A DNA stretch of 64,000 nucleotides, from positions 1 through 64,000 of the forward strand of contig NZ_BDCD01000042.1 in NCBI RefSeq assembly GCF_001613325.1. Direction: 5' to 3'. A program made the translations under genes and the position numbers. Shown here in pieces: positions 8,150 through 16,884 of this stretch. Under the pieces are notes generated by a model, which made no database searches, was not told the origin of the DNA, and saw nothing but the letters and a program-made list of their open reading frames with translations. Numbering within the stretch: the first letter of the stretch is position 1; every line of letters starts with the position of its first letter. Source of the DNA: Nocardia yamanashiensis NBRC 100130 (GTDB lineage Bacteria; Actinomycetota; Actinomycetes; Mycobacteriales; Mycobacteriaceae).

Positions 8150-9148
8150 ACCGAAGGGGCGGAACAGGTCCGGGCCGCCCAGGAACACGGTGACCTTGTC
8201 GATGAACGAACCGTCCAGGGTCAGTACGTGAATCGAGTGCGGCCGGTGCACGCCCTCCTCGTCGCGCAGGTAGAACGCCACGGCCGGTTGGGTATTGGCG
8301 GCCGTGGGCACGCTGCGCCAGCGGTCCGGATCGACGCAGATCTTGGACGCGAAGAAGGTGATGACGTCGTCGCGGCCCGCGAACCACACCAGGGCGGGCG
8401 GCATCTCGAGCACGGCGTCATCGCGCAGCAGGGCGGCCAGTTCGTCCATATCGGCCTTGCCGAACACGTCCATGTACCGGTCGACGACGGTCCGCTCGGC
8501 AGGGCTCAGGGTTTCGGTCATGCGATCGAGCATCGGTGCCGCCTTGTCGAGTTGCGCGTGCGCGCGTTGCAGTGCGCTGTTCACCGCGGCGGGTGAGGTT
8601 TCCAGCAGGTCGGCGACCTCGGCGGCGGACCAGGCGAGCACATCGCGCAGGATCAGCACGGCGCGCTGCCGGGCGGGGAGCAGTTGCAAGGCGGCGACGA
8701 ATGCCAGCCGCACTCCGCTGCGCGCCGCCACCACCGCCGCCGGATCCGCCGAATTGCCCAGCAGCGCATCGGGAATGGGTTCCAGCCAGGTGATCTCCGG
8801 ATGTTTCTGCGGACGTTCGATCATGGTTTCGCTGGGTCCGACCAGCCCGGTCGGCAGCGCCCGCCTCCCCCGCTGCTCGAGCGCCGTCAGGCAGACATTG
8901 GTCGCGATGCGGTACAGCCAGGTCCGCAGCGATGCGCGGCTCTCGTCGAACTTGTCCGCCGCTCGCCACGCTCGCAGCAGGGTTTCCTGCACCAGGTCCT
9001 CGGCATCGTGAATGGATCCGAGCATGCGATAGCAGTGTGCGAGCAGCTCGGGCCGATGCACCTCGGTGCGAGTAGTGAAATCAGTTCCGGCGCTCATGGA
9101 CCGCGAATCTACCGAGGATGCGGCGCGGTGGGGGTCGGTGACGCTCAT
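8132..9148 (-). CDS. ECF sigma factor with C-terminal SnoaL-like domain (SigG/TIGR02960 type)
   Basis: About 338 residues from the ATG at 9148 (GGGAG upstream). The GTG at 9211 is also in frame and forms a GTGA overlap with the MFS stop, so a coupled longer form is possible. Sigma region 2 is seen in RMLGSIHDAEDLVQETLLRA and region 4 in LPARQRAVLILRDVLAWSAA. The last ~130 residues (from VVDRYMDVFGKADMDELAAL) form an NTF2/SnoaL-like domain, as in SigG and related factors that lack a classical anti-sigma partner and use the C-terminal domain for control. Same strand as, and just downstream of, an MFS exporter. Ends within the convergent marR gene. Confidence 0.88.
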   Translation of the reverse strand: MSVTDPHRAASSVDSRSMSAGTDFTTRTEVHRPELLAHCYRMLGSIHDAEDLVQETLLRAWRAADKFDESRASLRTWLYRIATNVCLTALEQRGRRALPTGLVGPSETMIERPQKHPEITWLEPIPDALLGNSADPAAVVAARSGVRLAFVAALQLLPARQRAVLILRDVLAWSAAEVADLLETSPAAVNSALQRAHAQLDKAAPMLDRMTETLSPAERTVVDRYMDVFGKADMDELAALLRDDAVLEMPPALVWFAGRDDVITFFASKICVDPDRWRSVPTAANTQPAVAFYLRDEEGVHRPHSIHVLTLDGSFIDKVTVFLGGPDLFRPFGLPPVF

Positions 9149-9207
9149 GCGAAAGCTCCCGGGGAAGGTCGGATCGGTCGGCGAACAGGGCGATTCCCGG
9201 TCCCCGC

Positions 9208-10644
9208 TCACGCGGTCACGCTCGGTTCGTTCGCTGGAACGGGGCGCGGCGGAGCTACGCCGGGCGGGCTCGTGGCGGCCGGTGCGCCGGACGGGATCAG
9301 AGCGCCGATGATCGAGCCCAGCAGCGCGAGCAAGGCGGCGGCGGTGATCGCGGCGGCGAAGCCGTCGGTGAATCCGGCGGGTGAGGACATGGCGCCGACG
9401 GACGCGAAAACCGCTGCGGGGACGGCGATTCCGAATGCGCCGCCGAGCTGTCGGAGCGCACTGTAGGTGCCGGAGGCCGCGCCGACCGCGGGCATGGGGA
9501 CCGCGCGCAGAACGGCACTCTGGGCGGCCGGAATCGCCATGGAGACGCCGACCCCGGAGAGTACGAACGGGGCGATGAGGGCCGGGTACGGCAGGTCCGG
9601 GCGGGCCATGAGCGCGATCCAGGCGTAGCCGAGCGCGTGCATGAGCAGGCCGAGCACGACCAGCGGGCGCTCACCGAAGCGGTTGACCTGCCGGCCCGCG
9701 ATCGGGGCGACCAGGAACAGGGTCACCGTCCACGGGGCCAGGCAGAGGCCGGTGCCGAGGGGGCCGTAGCCGAGCACCACCTGGAGGTATTGGGCGAAGA
9801 AGAAGGCGCCCGCGAAAATCGATGCGGCGAGCAGGAATCCGGCCGCATTGCCCGCCGAGAAGGCGCGGGCGGCGAAGAAGCGCATGGGAATCAGCGGCGC
9901 GGGAGTGCGCAGTTCCCAGCGCACGAACCCGAGTAACGCCGCCGCGCCGAGGATGAACGCGGTCAGGACTTCAGCACTCCCCCAACCGGATTCGTTCCCC
10001 CGGATCAGGCCCCACACCACACCGAAGGCGGCGATGCTGACCAGCGCGATCCCAGCGTAATCCAATCGCCTTGCCTCCCCGAAGCTTTCGGAGAGCCGAG
10101 TCAGCACCAAAGGCACCAGCACCGCCCCGATCGGCACGTTCAGCCAGAAGATCCACTGCCAAGCCAGCCCCTGCGTGATCGCGCCACCGACGAGCGGGCC
10201 GCCCAATGTGGCCAATCCGGTGACCGCCGCGAAGATGCCGAGCGCCCGCGTCCGCTGCTCCGGCGGGAACGCCGCCGACAGCACGGCGATGGCCACCGGC
10301 ATGACGGCGGCCGCGCCGATCCCCTGCACGGCCCGCGCGGTGATCAACCACCCCAGGCTCGGAGCCAGCGCGCAGCCCGCCGAAGCGACCGCGAACACCG
10401 TGAGCCCACCGGCGAGTATTCGCCTGCGCCCGTACCGATCCCCCAGTGCCGCCCCGGCCATCAGCAGCACCGCGAAACTCAAGTTGTAGGCATTGACGGT
10501 CCACTCCAGTTCCCCGAGCGAAGCGCCCAAATCCAATTGAATGGCATGCGTAGCCGTGGTGACGACCAGTGCGTCGAGCACGATCATCAACCCGGCGAGT
10601 GAAGTCAGCGCCAATACCCAGCGCTGCGAAGCGGTCATGGTCAT
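9208..10644 (-). CDS. MFS exporter, DHA2 type
   Basis: 478 residues, about 14 membrane helices. Motif A appears as GAALGDRYGRRRIL and the antiporter motif as GGPLVGGAITQGLAWQWIFW. The start at 10644 is preceded by GGAGGAGG, a strong ribosome site that lies partly in a small hairpin (10657-10676). Stop at 9208 overlaps a possible GTG start of the ECF sigma gene, so exporter and sigma factor are probably one transcript. Substrate unknown. Confidence 0.9.
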   Translation of the reverse strand: MTMTASQRWVLALTSLAGLMIVLDALVVTTATHAIQLDLGASLGELEWTVNAYNLSFAVLLMAGAALGDRYGRRRILAGGLTVFAVASAGCALAPSLGWLITARAVQGIGAAAVMPVAIAVLSAAFPPEQRTRALGIFAAVTGLATLGGPLVGGAITQGLAWQWIFWLNVPIGAVLVPLVLTRLSESFGEARRLDYAGIALVSIAAFGVVWGLIRGNESGWGSAEVLTAFILGAAALLGFVRWELRTPAPLIPMRFFAARAFSAGNAAGFLLAASIFAGAFFFAQYLQVVLGYGPLGTGLCLAPWTVTLFLVAPIAGRQVNRFGERPLVVLGLLMHALGYAWIALMARPDLPYPALIAPFVLSGVGVSMAIPAAQSAVLRAVPMPAVGAASGTYSALRQLGGAFGIAVPAAVFASVGAMSSPAGFTDGFAAAITAAALLALLGSIIGALIPSGAPAATSPPGVAPPRPVPANEPSVTA

Positions 10645-10656
10645 GTCGGAAGTCCT

Positions 10657-10676
10657 CCTCCGAAGGGTGTCGGAGG
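10657..10676. promoter_or_regulatory. Hairpin over the ribosome site of the MFS gene
   Basis: CCTCCGA (10657-10663) and TCGGAGG (10670-10676) pair perfectly with a 6-base loop. In the minus-strand mRNA one arm contains the GGAGG ribosome-binding sequence of the exporter start at 10644, so the fold could limit translation; alternatively it is a protein operator. Confidence 0.4.
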
Positions 10677-10755
10677 TACATACCGGCGACCTCGCCGCGA
10701 TTCATCGCAGTGGGAGCAGATTTCCGTATTCGCCTGTCATCCCGGAATGACGAGA

Positions 10756-10783
10756 GGGCCGGGCACCTATAGGTGCCCGGCCC
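10756..10783 (-). terminator. Terminator hairpin after proS
   Basis: A perfect 28-base palindrome, GGGCCGGGCACCTA joined to its complement with no spacer (unpaired tip of about four bases in RNA). It lies 18 bases beyond the proS stop. Very stable, with only a weak T-tract on the minus strand. Confidence 0.8.
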
Positions 10784-10800
10784 GGATCGCTTTCGAAGGG

Positions 10801-12558
10801 TCAGCCGCGAATCTTGGCGACCACGTCGGCGACGGCGGTCTCGGCCGGGAGTTCCTCGGCGGTGCCGGCGAACCGGTCGCGGAGTTCGATCTTGCCGTCG
10901 GCCCAGCCGCGGCCGACGACCACGACGTAGGGCATGCCGAGGAGTTCGGCGTCCTTGAACTTGACGCCCGGGGAGGCGGTGCGGTCGTCGAGCAGGACCT
11001 CGAGGCCCATGGCGTCGAGTTCGGCGGCGACCTGTTCGGCGCCGGCGCGGGCGCCTTCGTCCTTGTTGGCGATGACCACGTGGACGTCGAACGGGGCGAC
11101 TTCGCGGGGCCAGCGCAGGCCCTTCTCGTCGTGCATCTGCTCGGCGAGGACGGCGACCATGCGGGAGACGCCGACGCCGTAGGAGCCCATGGTGAGGCGG
11201 ACCGGCTTGCCGTTCTCGCCCAGCACGTCGACCTCGAAGGCGTCGGTGTACTTCTGGCCCAGCTGGAAGATGTGGCCGATCTCGATGCCGCGGGCGGCCT
11301 CCAGCACGCCGCGGCCGTCGGGCGAGGGATCGCCGTCGCGGACCTCGGCGGCCTCGATGGTGCCGTCGGGGGTGAAGTCACGGCCGGCGACCAGGCCGAC
11401 GTAATGCTTGCCGGGCTCGTCCGCGCCGGTGATCCAGGCGGTGCCGGACACCACGCGCGGATCGACCAGGTAGCGAACACCGTTGGCCTGCAGCGCCTTC
11501 GGGCCGATGTAGCCCTTGACCAGCCACGGGTTGGCCTTGAAATCGGCTTCGTCGAGCAGTTCGACCTCGGCGGGTTCGACGGAGGCGCCCAGGCGCTTGT
11601 CGTCGACCTCGCGGTCGCCGGGGACGCCGATGCCGAGGATCTCGGTCTTGCCGTCGGGGTAGCGCAGCTTGACCATGACGTTCTTGAGGGTGTCGGCGGC
11701 GGTGACCGGACGGCCCAGCACCTTGTCGATGCCCGCGCCATTGGCCCAGTCGACCAGGGTGGCGATGGTCGGGGTGTTGGGGGTGTCGTGCGCGACGGCC
11801 TCGGCCTGGCCCTCGATGGGGAGTTCCGGCGGCGCGGCGGTGACCACGGCTTCGACGTTGGCGGCGTAACCGGATTCGCGGCAGATGACGTAGGTGTCCT
11901 CGCCGACGGGGCTGTCGGCCAGGAACTCCTCGGACGCCGAACCGCCCATGGCGCCGGAGGTGGCGGCCACGATCACGTACTTCACGCCCAGGCGATCGAA
12001 GATCTTCTGGTACGCCTCGCGGTGGGCGTTGTAGCTCTTCTTCAGGCCGTCTTCGTCGAGATCGAAGGAGTAGGAGTCCTTCATGATGAATTCGCGCCCG
12101 CGCAGGATGCCCGCGCGCGGGCGGCCTTCGTCGCGGTACTTGGTCTGGATCTGGTACAGCGTGACCGGCAGGTCCTTGTAGGAGTTGTACTCGCCCTTCA
12201 CGGTGAGCGCGAACAGCTCCTCGTGGGTGGGGCCGAGCAGGTAGTCCTGGCCCTTGCGGTCCTTCAGGCGGAACAGGCCGTCGCCGTATTCGGTCCAGCG
12301 GTTGGTGGTCTCGTACGGTTCGCGCGGCAGCAGCGCCGGCAGCGAGATCTCCTGCGCGCCGATGGCGTTCATCTCGGCGCGCACGACATCCTCGACCTTG
12401 CGCAGGGTGCGCAGGCCGAGCGGCAGCCACGAGTACACGCCCGGGGCGATGCGACGCACGTAACCGGCGCGGACCAACAGCTTGTGGCTGGGCACCTCGG
12501 CGTCTGCGGGGTCGTCACGCAGGGTGCGCAGGAACAGGTGCGAGAGACGGGTGATCAC
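10801..12558 (-). CDS. proS: Proline-tRNA ligase, bacterial type with editing domain
   Basis: 585 residues starting at the GTG at 12558 (VITRLSHLFLRTLRDDPADA). The 87 codons open upstream belong to the divergent yaaA region. Charges tRNA-Pro in the cytoplasm. Class II synthetase motifs are seen: motif 2 around GILRGREFIMKDSYSFD and motif 3 around GSYGVGVSRMVAVLAEQ. Between them an inserted INS/YbaK editing domain (about 230-390), typical of the bacterial ProS form, removes Ala-tRNA-Pro. The anticodon-binding domain forms the C-terminus (PFDVHVVIANKDEGARAGAE). In M. tuberculosis proS is next to the Rv2843/Rv2844 pair and efpA; here accessory genes separate it on both sides. Confidence 0.96.
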   Translation of the reverse strand: MITRLSHLFLRTLRDDPADAEVPSHKLLVRAGYVRRIAPGVYSWLPLGLRTLRKVEDVVRAEMNAIGAQEISLPALLPREPYETTNRWTEYGDGLFRLKDRKGQDYLLGPTHEELFALTVKGEYNSYKDLPVTLYQIQTKYRDEGRPRAGILRGREFIMKDSYSFDLDEDGLKKSYNAHREAYQKIFDRLGVKYVIVAATSGAMGGSASEEFLADSPVGEDTYVICRESGYAANVEAVVTAAPPELPIEGQAEAVAHDTPNTPTIATLVDWANGAGIDKVLGRPVTAADTLKNVMVKLRYPDGKTEILGIGVPGDREVDDKRLGASVEPAEVELLDEADFKANPWLVKGYIGPKALQANGVRYLVDPRVVSGTAWITGADEPGKHYVGLVAGRDFTPDGTIEAAEVRDGDPSPDGRGVLEAARGIEIGHIFQLGQKYTDAFEVDVLGENGKPVRLTMGSYGVGVSRMVAVLAEQMHDEKGLRWPREVAPFDVHVVIANKDEGARAGAEQVAAELDAMGLEVLLDDRTASPGVKFKDAELLGMPYVVVVGRGWADGKIELRDRFAGTAEELPAETAVADVVAKIRG

Positions 12559-12616
12559 GGCTGAACAGCGTAGCCGCTGTTCGCGGCATATCCGAAAGGC
12601 ATTACTGTTTCGCCTC

Positions 12617-13360
12617 GTGCTGGTGCTGCTGCCTCCTTCCGAAACCAAGTCCGACGGTGGCTCGGGCGGTCCGCTGGATCTGGATTCGCTGTCGATGCCG
12701 CAGCTCACGGCGGTGCGCGAGAGACTCGTCACGCAATTGACGAAACTCGCCGCCGATCCCGACGCCTCGCGCACCGCGCTGGGTCTGGGCAAGGGGGCTG
12801 ACGCGGAGATCGCGCGCAATGCCGCGCTGCGTTCCTCTCCGACGCGCCCGGCGCTGGATCGCTATACCGGGGTGCTCTACGACGCCCTCGACGCCGCCTC
12901 GTTCACGAAGGCGCAGCGCGCCAAGGCCGAAGCGCGGCTGGGCATCGGCTCGGCGCTGTTCGGCGTGGTGCGCGCGGGCGATCCGATCCCGGCGTATCGC
13001 CTGTCCGGCGGCTCGAAGCTGCCCGGTCTGCCCACCTTGCAGGCGGTCTGGAAGGAAGTGCTGCCCGAGGCGCTGCGCGCCGAGACCGGCGACGAGCTGA
13101 CCGTGGACCTGCGCTCGGGCACCTACCAGAACCTGGGCCGCATCCCCGGCGCGGTGACCGCGACCGTGCTCACCGAACGCCCCGACGGTTCGCGAACCGT
13201 GGTGAGCCACTTCAACAAACACCACAAGGGCCTGCTGGCCCGCGCCCTGGTGCTGTCCCGCAGCGAACCCGCCGATATCAAGGGCCTGGCCAAGATCGCC
13301 GAAAAATCCGGTCTCCGAACCGAGATCGCTTCCCCCACCGAGCTCCTCATCCTCACCTGA
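12617..13360 (+). CDS. yaaA: YaaA family peroxide stress protein (DUF328)
   Basis: 247 residues from the GTG at 12617. The N-terminal LLPPSETKSDGG and the C-terminal FNKHHKGLLARAL are family signatures of YaaA, a DNA-binding protein that in E. coli lowers intracellular unincorporated iron during peroxide stress. Length matches the family (about 250). It diverges from proS with only 58 bases between the starts. The start was chosen because the family begins directly with the VLLPPSETK strand. Confidence 0.87.
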   Translation: MLVLLPPSETKSDGGSGGPLDLDSLSMPQLTAVRERLVTQLTKLAADPDASRTALGLGKGADAEIARNAALRSSPTRPALDRYTGVLYDALDAASFTKAQRAKAEARLGIGSALFGVVRAGDPIPAYRLSGGSKLPGLPTLQAVWKEVLPEALRAETGDELTVDLRSGTYQNLGRIPGAVTATVLTERPDGSRTVVSHFNKHHKGLLARALVLSRSEPADIKGLAKIAEKSGLRTEIASPTELLILT

Positions 13361-13378
13361 GCCTGGTAGAAGTGAAGC

Positions 13379-13762
13379 GTGGAACCCATGGATCCTGAAC
13401 TGGTCGAGCTGGCGAGCAAGATCTTCGACCTGGCTCGCAGCGGTGACGCGGTCACCCTGGCCCAATACCTCGACGCCGGCGTACCGGTGAACCTGACCAA
13501 CGAGAACGGCGACACCCTCCTCATGCTGGCGGCGTACTACGCCCACCCCGCAGCGGTGAACGTGCTCCTCGAACACAAAGCCGACCCCAACTTCGGCAAC
13601 GACAAGGGCCAAACCCCACTCTCGGGCGCGGTCTTCAAGGGCGAAGACGAAATCGTCAACGCCCTCCTCGCCGCCGGCGCCGACCCGAACGCCGGCGCCC
13701 CCTCCGCCCGCGACGCCGCCGAAATGTTCGGCCAAACCAAATACCTGAAGCTCTTCGGCTAG
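13379..13762 (+). CDS. Ankyrin repeat protein
   Basis: 127 residues (GTG at 13379, or ATG three codons later), 18 bases after yaaA and probably co-transcribed. Two to three ankyrin repeats are visible: NGDTLLMLAAYYAHPAAVNV and KGQTPLSGAVFKGEDEIVNA, each followed by LLEHKADPN or LLAAGADPN. No signal peptide, so cytoplasmic. Bacterial single-domain ankyrin proteins next to stress genes are often protein-protein adaptors (in Pseudomonas one accompanies catalase), but the partner here is unknown. Confidence 0.85.
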   Translation: MEPMDPELVELASKIFDLARSGDAVTLAQYLDAGVPVNLTNENGDTLLMLAAYYAHPAAVNVLLEHKADPNFGNDKGQTPLSGAVFKGEDEIVNALLAAGADPNAGAPSARDAAEMFGQTKYLKLFG

Positions 13763-13784
13763 CCACGATCCGGCCGGATCGCCT

Positions 13785-13821
13785 GTGACACGCGGCTTTT
13801 CATCGATCCGCCGCGTGTCAC
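13785..13821. terminator. Bidirectional terminator between convergent genes
   Basis: GTGACACGCGGC (13785-13796) and GCCGCGTGTCAC (13810-13821) are perfect 12-base arms; the loop begins TTTT. Lies between the ankyrin gene (+) and the CMD-family gene (-). Confidence 0.8.
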
Positions 13822-13845
13822 CGACAACGTGAAATCAGGCCCCGG

Positions 13846-14337
13846 TCACTTGCCGGCCGCGTGGCTCGGCAGGACGCAGACGGCGTCCAGGCCGAGGACG
13901 TGGTTGAGGCGGCCGAAGGCCAGCCAGGAGCCGAGGCACATGGAGAGTTCGACGACTTCGGTTTGGGTGTAGTGCTTCAGCATGCGCTCGAAGAAGGTGT
14001 CGTCGAGGGAGTGGTGGTCGGTGGCGTAAAGTTCGGCGTATTCGGCGGCCAGGCGGGTGCGGTCGTCGAAGTTTTCGGTTGTGCGCCAGTTGGTTACGTC
14101 TTCTTCGAAGGATTCCTCGACTTTTTCGCCGTTGCGGTCGGTGCGCCAGTCGAGGCAGAAGAGGCAGCCGTTGATCTGGGCGATGCGCAGGCGGGCGGCT
14201 TCGAATTCGCGCAGGCCGAGGGTGGTGTGCTCGTAGACGGCGAGGGAGAAGCCCGCGGCGGCCACGCCGATGCCGGGGACCATTTCGCCCCAGACGTAAC
14301 CGATCGGGTCCTTGCCCTCGGGAATGTCGATGATCAT
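13846..14337 (-). CDS. Carboxymuconolactone decarboxylase/AhpD-like family protein
   Basis: 163 residues from the ATG at 14337, overlapping the upstream dehydrogenase stop as ATGA. The helical core EFEAARLRIAQINGCLFCLDW carries the CxxC pair (Cys58, Cys61) of the AhpD/CMD fold. The His four residues after the second Cys, present in peroxidase-active AhpD, is Arg65 here, so peroxidase chemistry is doubtful. Operon partner of a Rossmann dehydrogenase of the diaminopentanoate-dehydrogenase type; the substrate is not evident. Confidence 0.82.
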   Translation of the reverse strand: MIIDIPEGKDPIGYVWGEMVPGIGVAAAGFSLAVYEHTTLGLREFEAARLRIAQINGCLFCLDWRTDRNGEKVEESFEEDVTNWRTTENFDDRTRLAAEYAELYATDHHSLDDTFFERMLKHYTQTEVVELSMCLGSWLAFGRLNHVLGLDAVCVLPSHAAGK

Positions 14338-15407
14338 GGGTGGCTCCTGTCGAGTGTGCCGAAGGGCAGTGGGACGTCCAGGGCGTCGTAGAGCCCTGGT
14401 TCGGCAGTGGTCAGCCAGGGGATGGCCCCGGCCAATCTGCCTACGGCGGTGGCGTTTCCGCCCGCGGAGTGATTGCCGCCCTCCGCGGTGGCCTGGATGG
14501 TGACCTCGATGCGCGGGCTGCCCTCGATGATCACGCGGTGCGCGCCCGCGCCGGAATGCGGCAGCGGCCAATCGGTGGCGCAGGAGGCGTGAATGCGGGT
14601 GACGTGCTCGATGACGATGCGGGCCCGGCCGTCCACGATGCCCTGCACCTCGAAGCGGATGGCGCCCTGGCCGCCGGCTTCGAACTTGCCCATCAGCTCG
14701 GTCTCGACGGTGGTTTCCAGCGGACGGCGTTCCACCACCTCGCGGATCTCCTCCACCTCGACGCCGAGACCGCGCGCGATGAGCCGAATCTGCCCGCCCC
14801 ACACCATGGTCGGGATACCGGGCGCGAGCATGGGCGGCTCGTAGTCCATCGGCTGGCCCATACCGACCAGCCAGCGCACCGAATCGGGCTGATCGTAGGT
14901 GGTGTAGTCGAAGATCTCCTGGCACCGCACCACGTCCACGGTGCTGCCCAGTCCGGTCATCAGCAGCGGCAGCACGTCATTGCCCCAGCCCGGGTCGATG
15001 CCGGAGACGAACAGCGAACCACCGCCCTCCGCAATGGCTTTCAGCACCGGCTCGCGCATTTCGGCGGGGGCGTTGCGCTGGTCGTAGAGCGGGTAGAGCG
15101 CCGGGGTCACCACCACCGCGCCCGCGCCGACCGCGCGCACGATATCGGCGAGCGCGTCGTCGGGACGGATATCGCCGGAGGCCGCGTACACCACGGCGCG
15201 CGGCCCGGCGGCGAGGACGGCGGCGATATCGTCGGTGGCCGCCACGCCCAGCACGGTGTCCAGCCCGGCCAGTTCGCCGGCGTCGCGGCCGACCTTGGCG
15301 GGATTGCTGACCAGCACGGCGCTGAGTTCGAGGCCGGGATGTGCCGTGACGGCACGGATGGCGGCCCGGCCGACGTTGCCGGTCCCCCATACCACGGTGG
15401 AAATCAT
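14334..15407 (-). CDS. Dihydrodipicolinate-reductase-like NAD(P)-dependent dehydrogenase
   Basis: 357 residues from the ATG at 15407. The N-terminal Rossmann loop VVWGTGNVGRAAIRAV and a C-terminal domain with GMGQPMDYEPPMLAPGIPTM resemble the DapB-like proteins abundant in mycobacteria, a group related to 2,4-diaminopentanoate dehydrogenase. It is much longer than true DapB (about 245) and is not the lysine enzyme. Coupled by ATGA to the CMD-family gene downstream. Substrate unknown. Confidence 0.8.
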   Translation of the reverse strand: MISTVVWGTGNVGRAAIRAVTAHPGLELSAVLVSNPAKVGRDAGELAGLDTVLGVAATDDIAAVLAAGPRAVVYAASGDIRPDDALADIVRAVGAGAVVVTPALYPLYDQRNAPAEMREPVLKAIAEGGGSLFVSGIDPGWGNDVLPLLMTGLGSTVDVVRCQEIFDYTTYDQPDSVRWLVGMGQPMDYEPPMLAPGIPTMVWGGQIRLIARGLGVEVEEIREVVERRPLETTVETELMGKFEAGGQGAIRFEVQGIVDGRARIVIEHVTRIHASCATDWPLPHSGAGAHRVIIEGSPRIEVTIQATAEGGNHSAGGNATAVGRLAGAIPWLTTAEPGLYDALDVPLPFGTLDRSHP

Positions 15408-15487
15408 GGCGGGAGGGTAGCAAGTGCTTGGTAGGTTCCGGGCGAGATTCGGATACTCGCCCGGACACCATTCCAGCGGCCGCCGGA

Positions 15488-16240
15488 TCAGTGCGAAACG
15501 AAGCCGATCAGGGTCCGGTGCAGCACGTCGGTCCAGTCGACGTGATCCACCTCGTGATGGCCCACGCTCAGCACCTGATACCCCTCGCCGCCCCGCTTCT
15601 TGTCGATCTCGAGCAGCACTTCCACGCCCTGTGGGTGGGCCACGAAAGTGATCTCGACGGAATCGAATTGCGGATAGTTGCGCGAACGGCCGAACTCGAT
15701 CTCCTGATAGAACGGCAGCTCGTGCTCGATGCCGCGCAGTTTGCCCCATTCGCAGTCGGCGGCGTGCAGCGGGAAGCCGAGTTGCTCCATGGCCGCCAGG
15801 ATCACGTGCTGGGCGGGCAGCGCGCCGATGCCGACCGGATCGCTGTCCCCGGCGTCGACCGCGCCGGCGATCTCCACCACCGTGCGGATCGCGACGTGCA
15901 TCCCCGGCAGCTGGCGGCCATTGAAGAAAGTGATCGGCGCTTCCAGTGGCGTGTACAGGGCGAACGGAATGTCGAAGTGCGCGTGCGCGGGCAGCTGGAA
16001 GGGCCCGTGGATATCGGTGAGATAGAAACCGCGGTCGCGCTGGTACTCGTCCTCGGTGTGCTCGAACTCGACCCGGGTGACGAATTCCAAGGCCACGCGG
16101 GAGATGTCCTGCGGCACATCGCCGCCCCGCAACCGGATCACACCGTGCACCGTGCCGCCGGGCTGCACGCCCGGCGTGTGGAGTTCGGTGTCGACCTCGG
16201 CCCCGCCCACCCCGACGGCTGCCAGCAATTTTCTGAACAT
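15488..16240 (-). CDS. SpoOM-like arrestin-fold protein
   Basis: 250 residues from the ATG at 16240. The start MFRKLLAAVGVGGAEVDTEL and the later PGGTVHGVIRLRGGDVPQDI match the sporulation-control protein Spo0M family, a beta-sandwich arrestin-like fold present in many non-sporulating actinobacteria. No signal peptide or membrane helix. Function outside Bacillus is unknown. Transcribed alone, 80 bases upstream of the dehydrogenase, so co-transcription with 15407-13846 is possible. Confidence 0.82.
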   Translation of the reverse strand: MFRKLLAAVGVGGAEVDTELHTPGVQPGGTVHGVIRLRGGDVPQDISRVALEFVTRVEFEHTEDEYQRDRGFYLTDIHGPFQLPAHAHFDIPFALYTPLEAPITFFNGRQLPGMHVAIRTVVEIAGAVDAGDSDPVGIGALPAQHVILAAMEQLGFPLHAADCEWGKLRGIEHELPFYQEIEFGRSRNYPQFDSVEITFVAHPQGVEVLLEIDKKRGGEGYQVLSVGHHEVDHVDWTDVLHRTLIGFVSH

Positions 16241-16310
16241 CCCCCCAGTCTGGCCGCTGATCGGACGATGTGATTCCGGATTATTCGCCGCTGTGGTCCA
16301 ATTCATCGGT

Positions 16311-16790
16311 ATGGACGTCGTTGCATCAGAACTGATCCGCGCACTCAAGCACCGCTACCTGCGCACCCTCGACCTGAAGCGGTGGGAGGAGTTCGCGGAC
16401 ACGCTGACCACCGATGTCGTCGCCTCCTACGGCTCGCCCTCCGGTGACCTGCCGCCCGAGTTCCACGGTCGCGAGGCGGTCGCCGAGTACATGCGAAACG
16501 CCCTGAGCGGCAATATCATCACCGTGCACGTGGCCACCCACCCCGAGATCCAGGTGGACGGCGACACCGCGACCGGCAGCTGGCTGCTCGAGGACACCGT
16601 CATGATCCCCGACTACAACCGGGTCATCCGCGGCGCGGCCTACTACAACGACACCTACCGCCGCGAGAACGGCGTCTGGCGCATCGCCACCACCGGCTAC
16701 CAGCGCATCTTCGAAGCCGTCATGGGCACCGACGCCCTCCCCGGCTTCACCCTCACCGCCAACCGCTGGGCCGAACCCGCCCCGCACTGA
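16311..16790 (+). CDS. SnoaL/NTF2-like protein
   Basis: 159 residues from the ATG at 16311, divergent from the SpoOM-like gene with 70 bases between. Single alpha+beta cone domain: the N-terminal helices LKHRYLRTLDLKRWEEFADT, then GREAVAEYMRNAL, then strands ending in ENGVWRIATTGYQRIFE, as in SnoaL_4-type proteins. These are cyclases, isomerases, hydrolases or binding proteins; the sequence does not tell which. Confidence 0.8.
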   Translation: MDVVASELIRALKHRYLRTLDLKRWEEFADTLTTDVVASYGSPSGDLPPEFHGREAVAEYMRNALSGNIITVHVATHPEIQVDGDTATGSWLLEDTVMIPDYNRVIRGAAYYNDTYRRENGVWRIATTGYQRIFEAVMGTDALPGFTLTANRWAEPAPH

Positions 16791-16884
16791 CCCGCACCGC
16801 CGCGCGGCATTCGTCCCCGCAGCCGCCGGCATTGCGACGGCCGCGGGAACCCGCCGGATGGTCCAGGTGAGTGCCAGTGGGGGG

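Noticed and set aside
10736..10751. GTCAT-cccgga-ATGAC palindrome between the exporter and proS
   Set aside because: Only five-base arms and close to a terminator; likely chance at this level.
10747..12564. 605-codon open frame on the plus strand opposite proS, and similar long frames opposite other genes (for example 6176-7657, 18636-20279, 53839-55245)
   Set aside because: They are exact antisense to clear genes, and high-G+C codon use keeps those frames open. Their translations are low-complexity and show no domain.
13846..14925. Longer 359-codon version of the CMD-family gene
   Set aside because: The upstream part lies inside the dehydrogenase gene in another frame; the ATG at 14337 with ATGA overlap is the natural start.
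16791..16884. Possible terminator between the SnoaL-like and deaminase genes
   Set aside because: GC-rich with several weak partial pairings, but no stem of more than six perfect pairs stands out.
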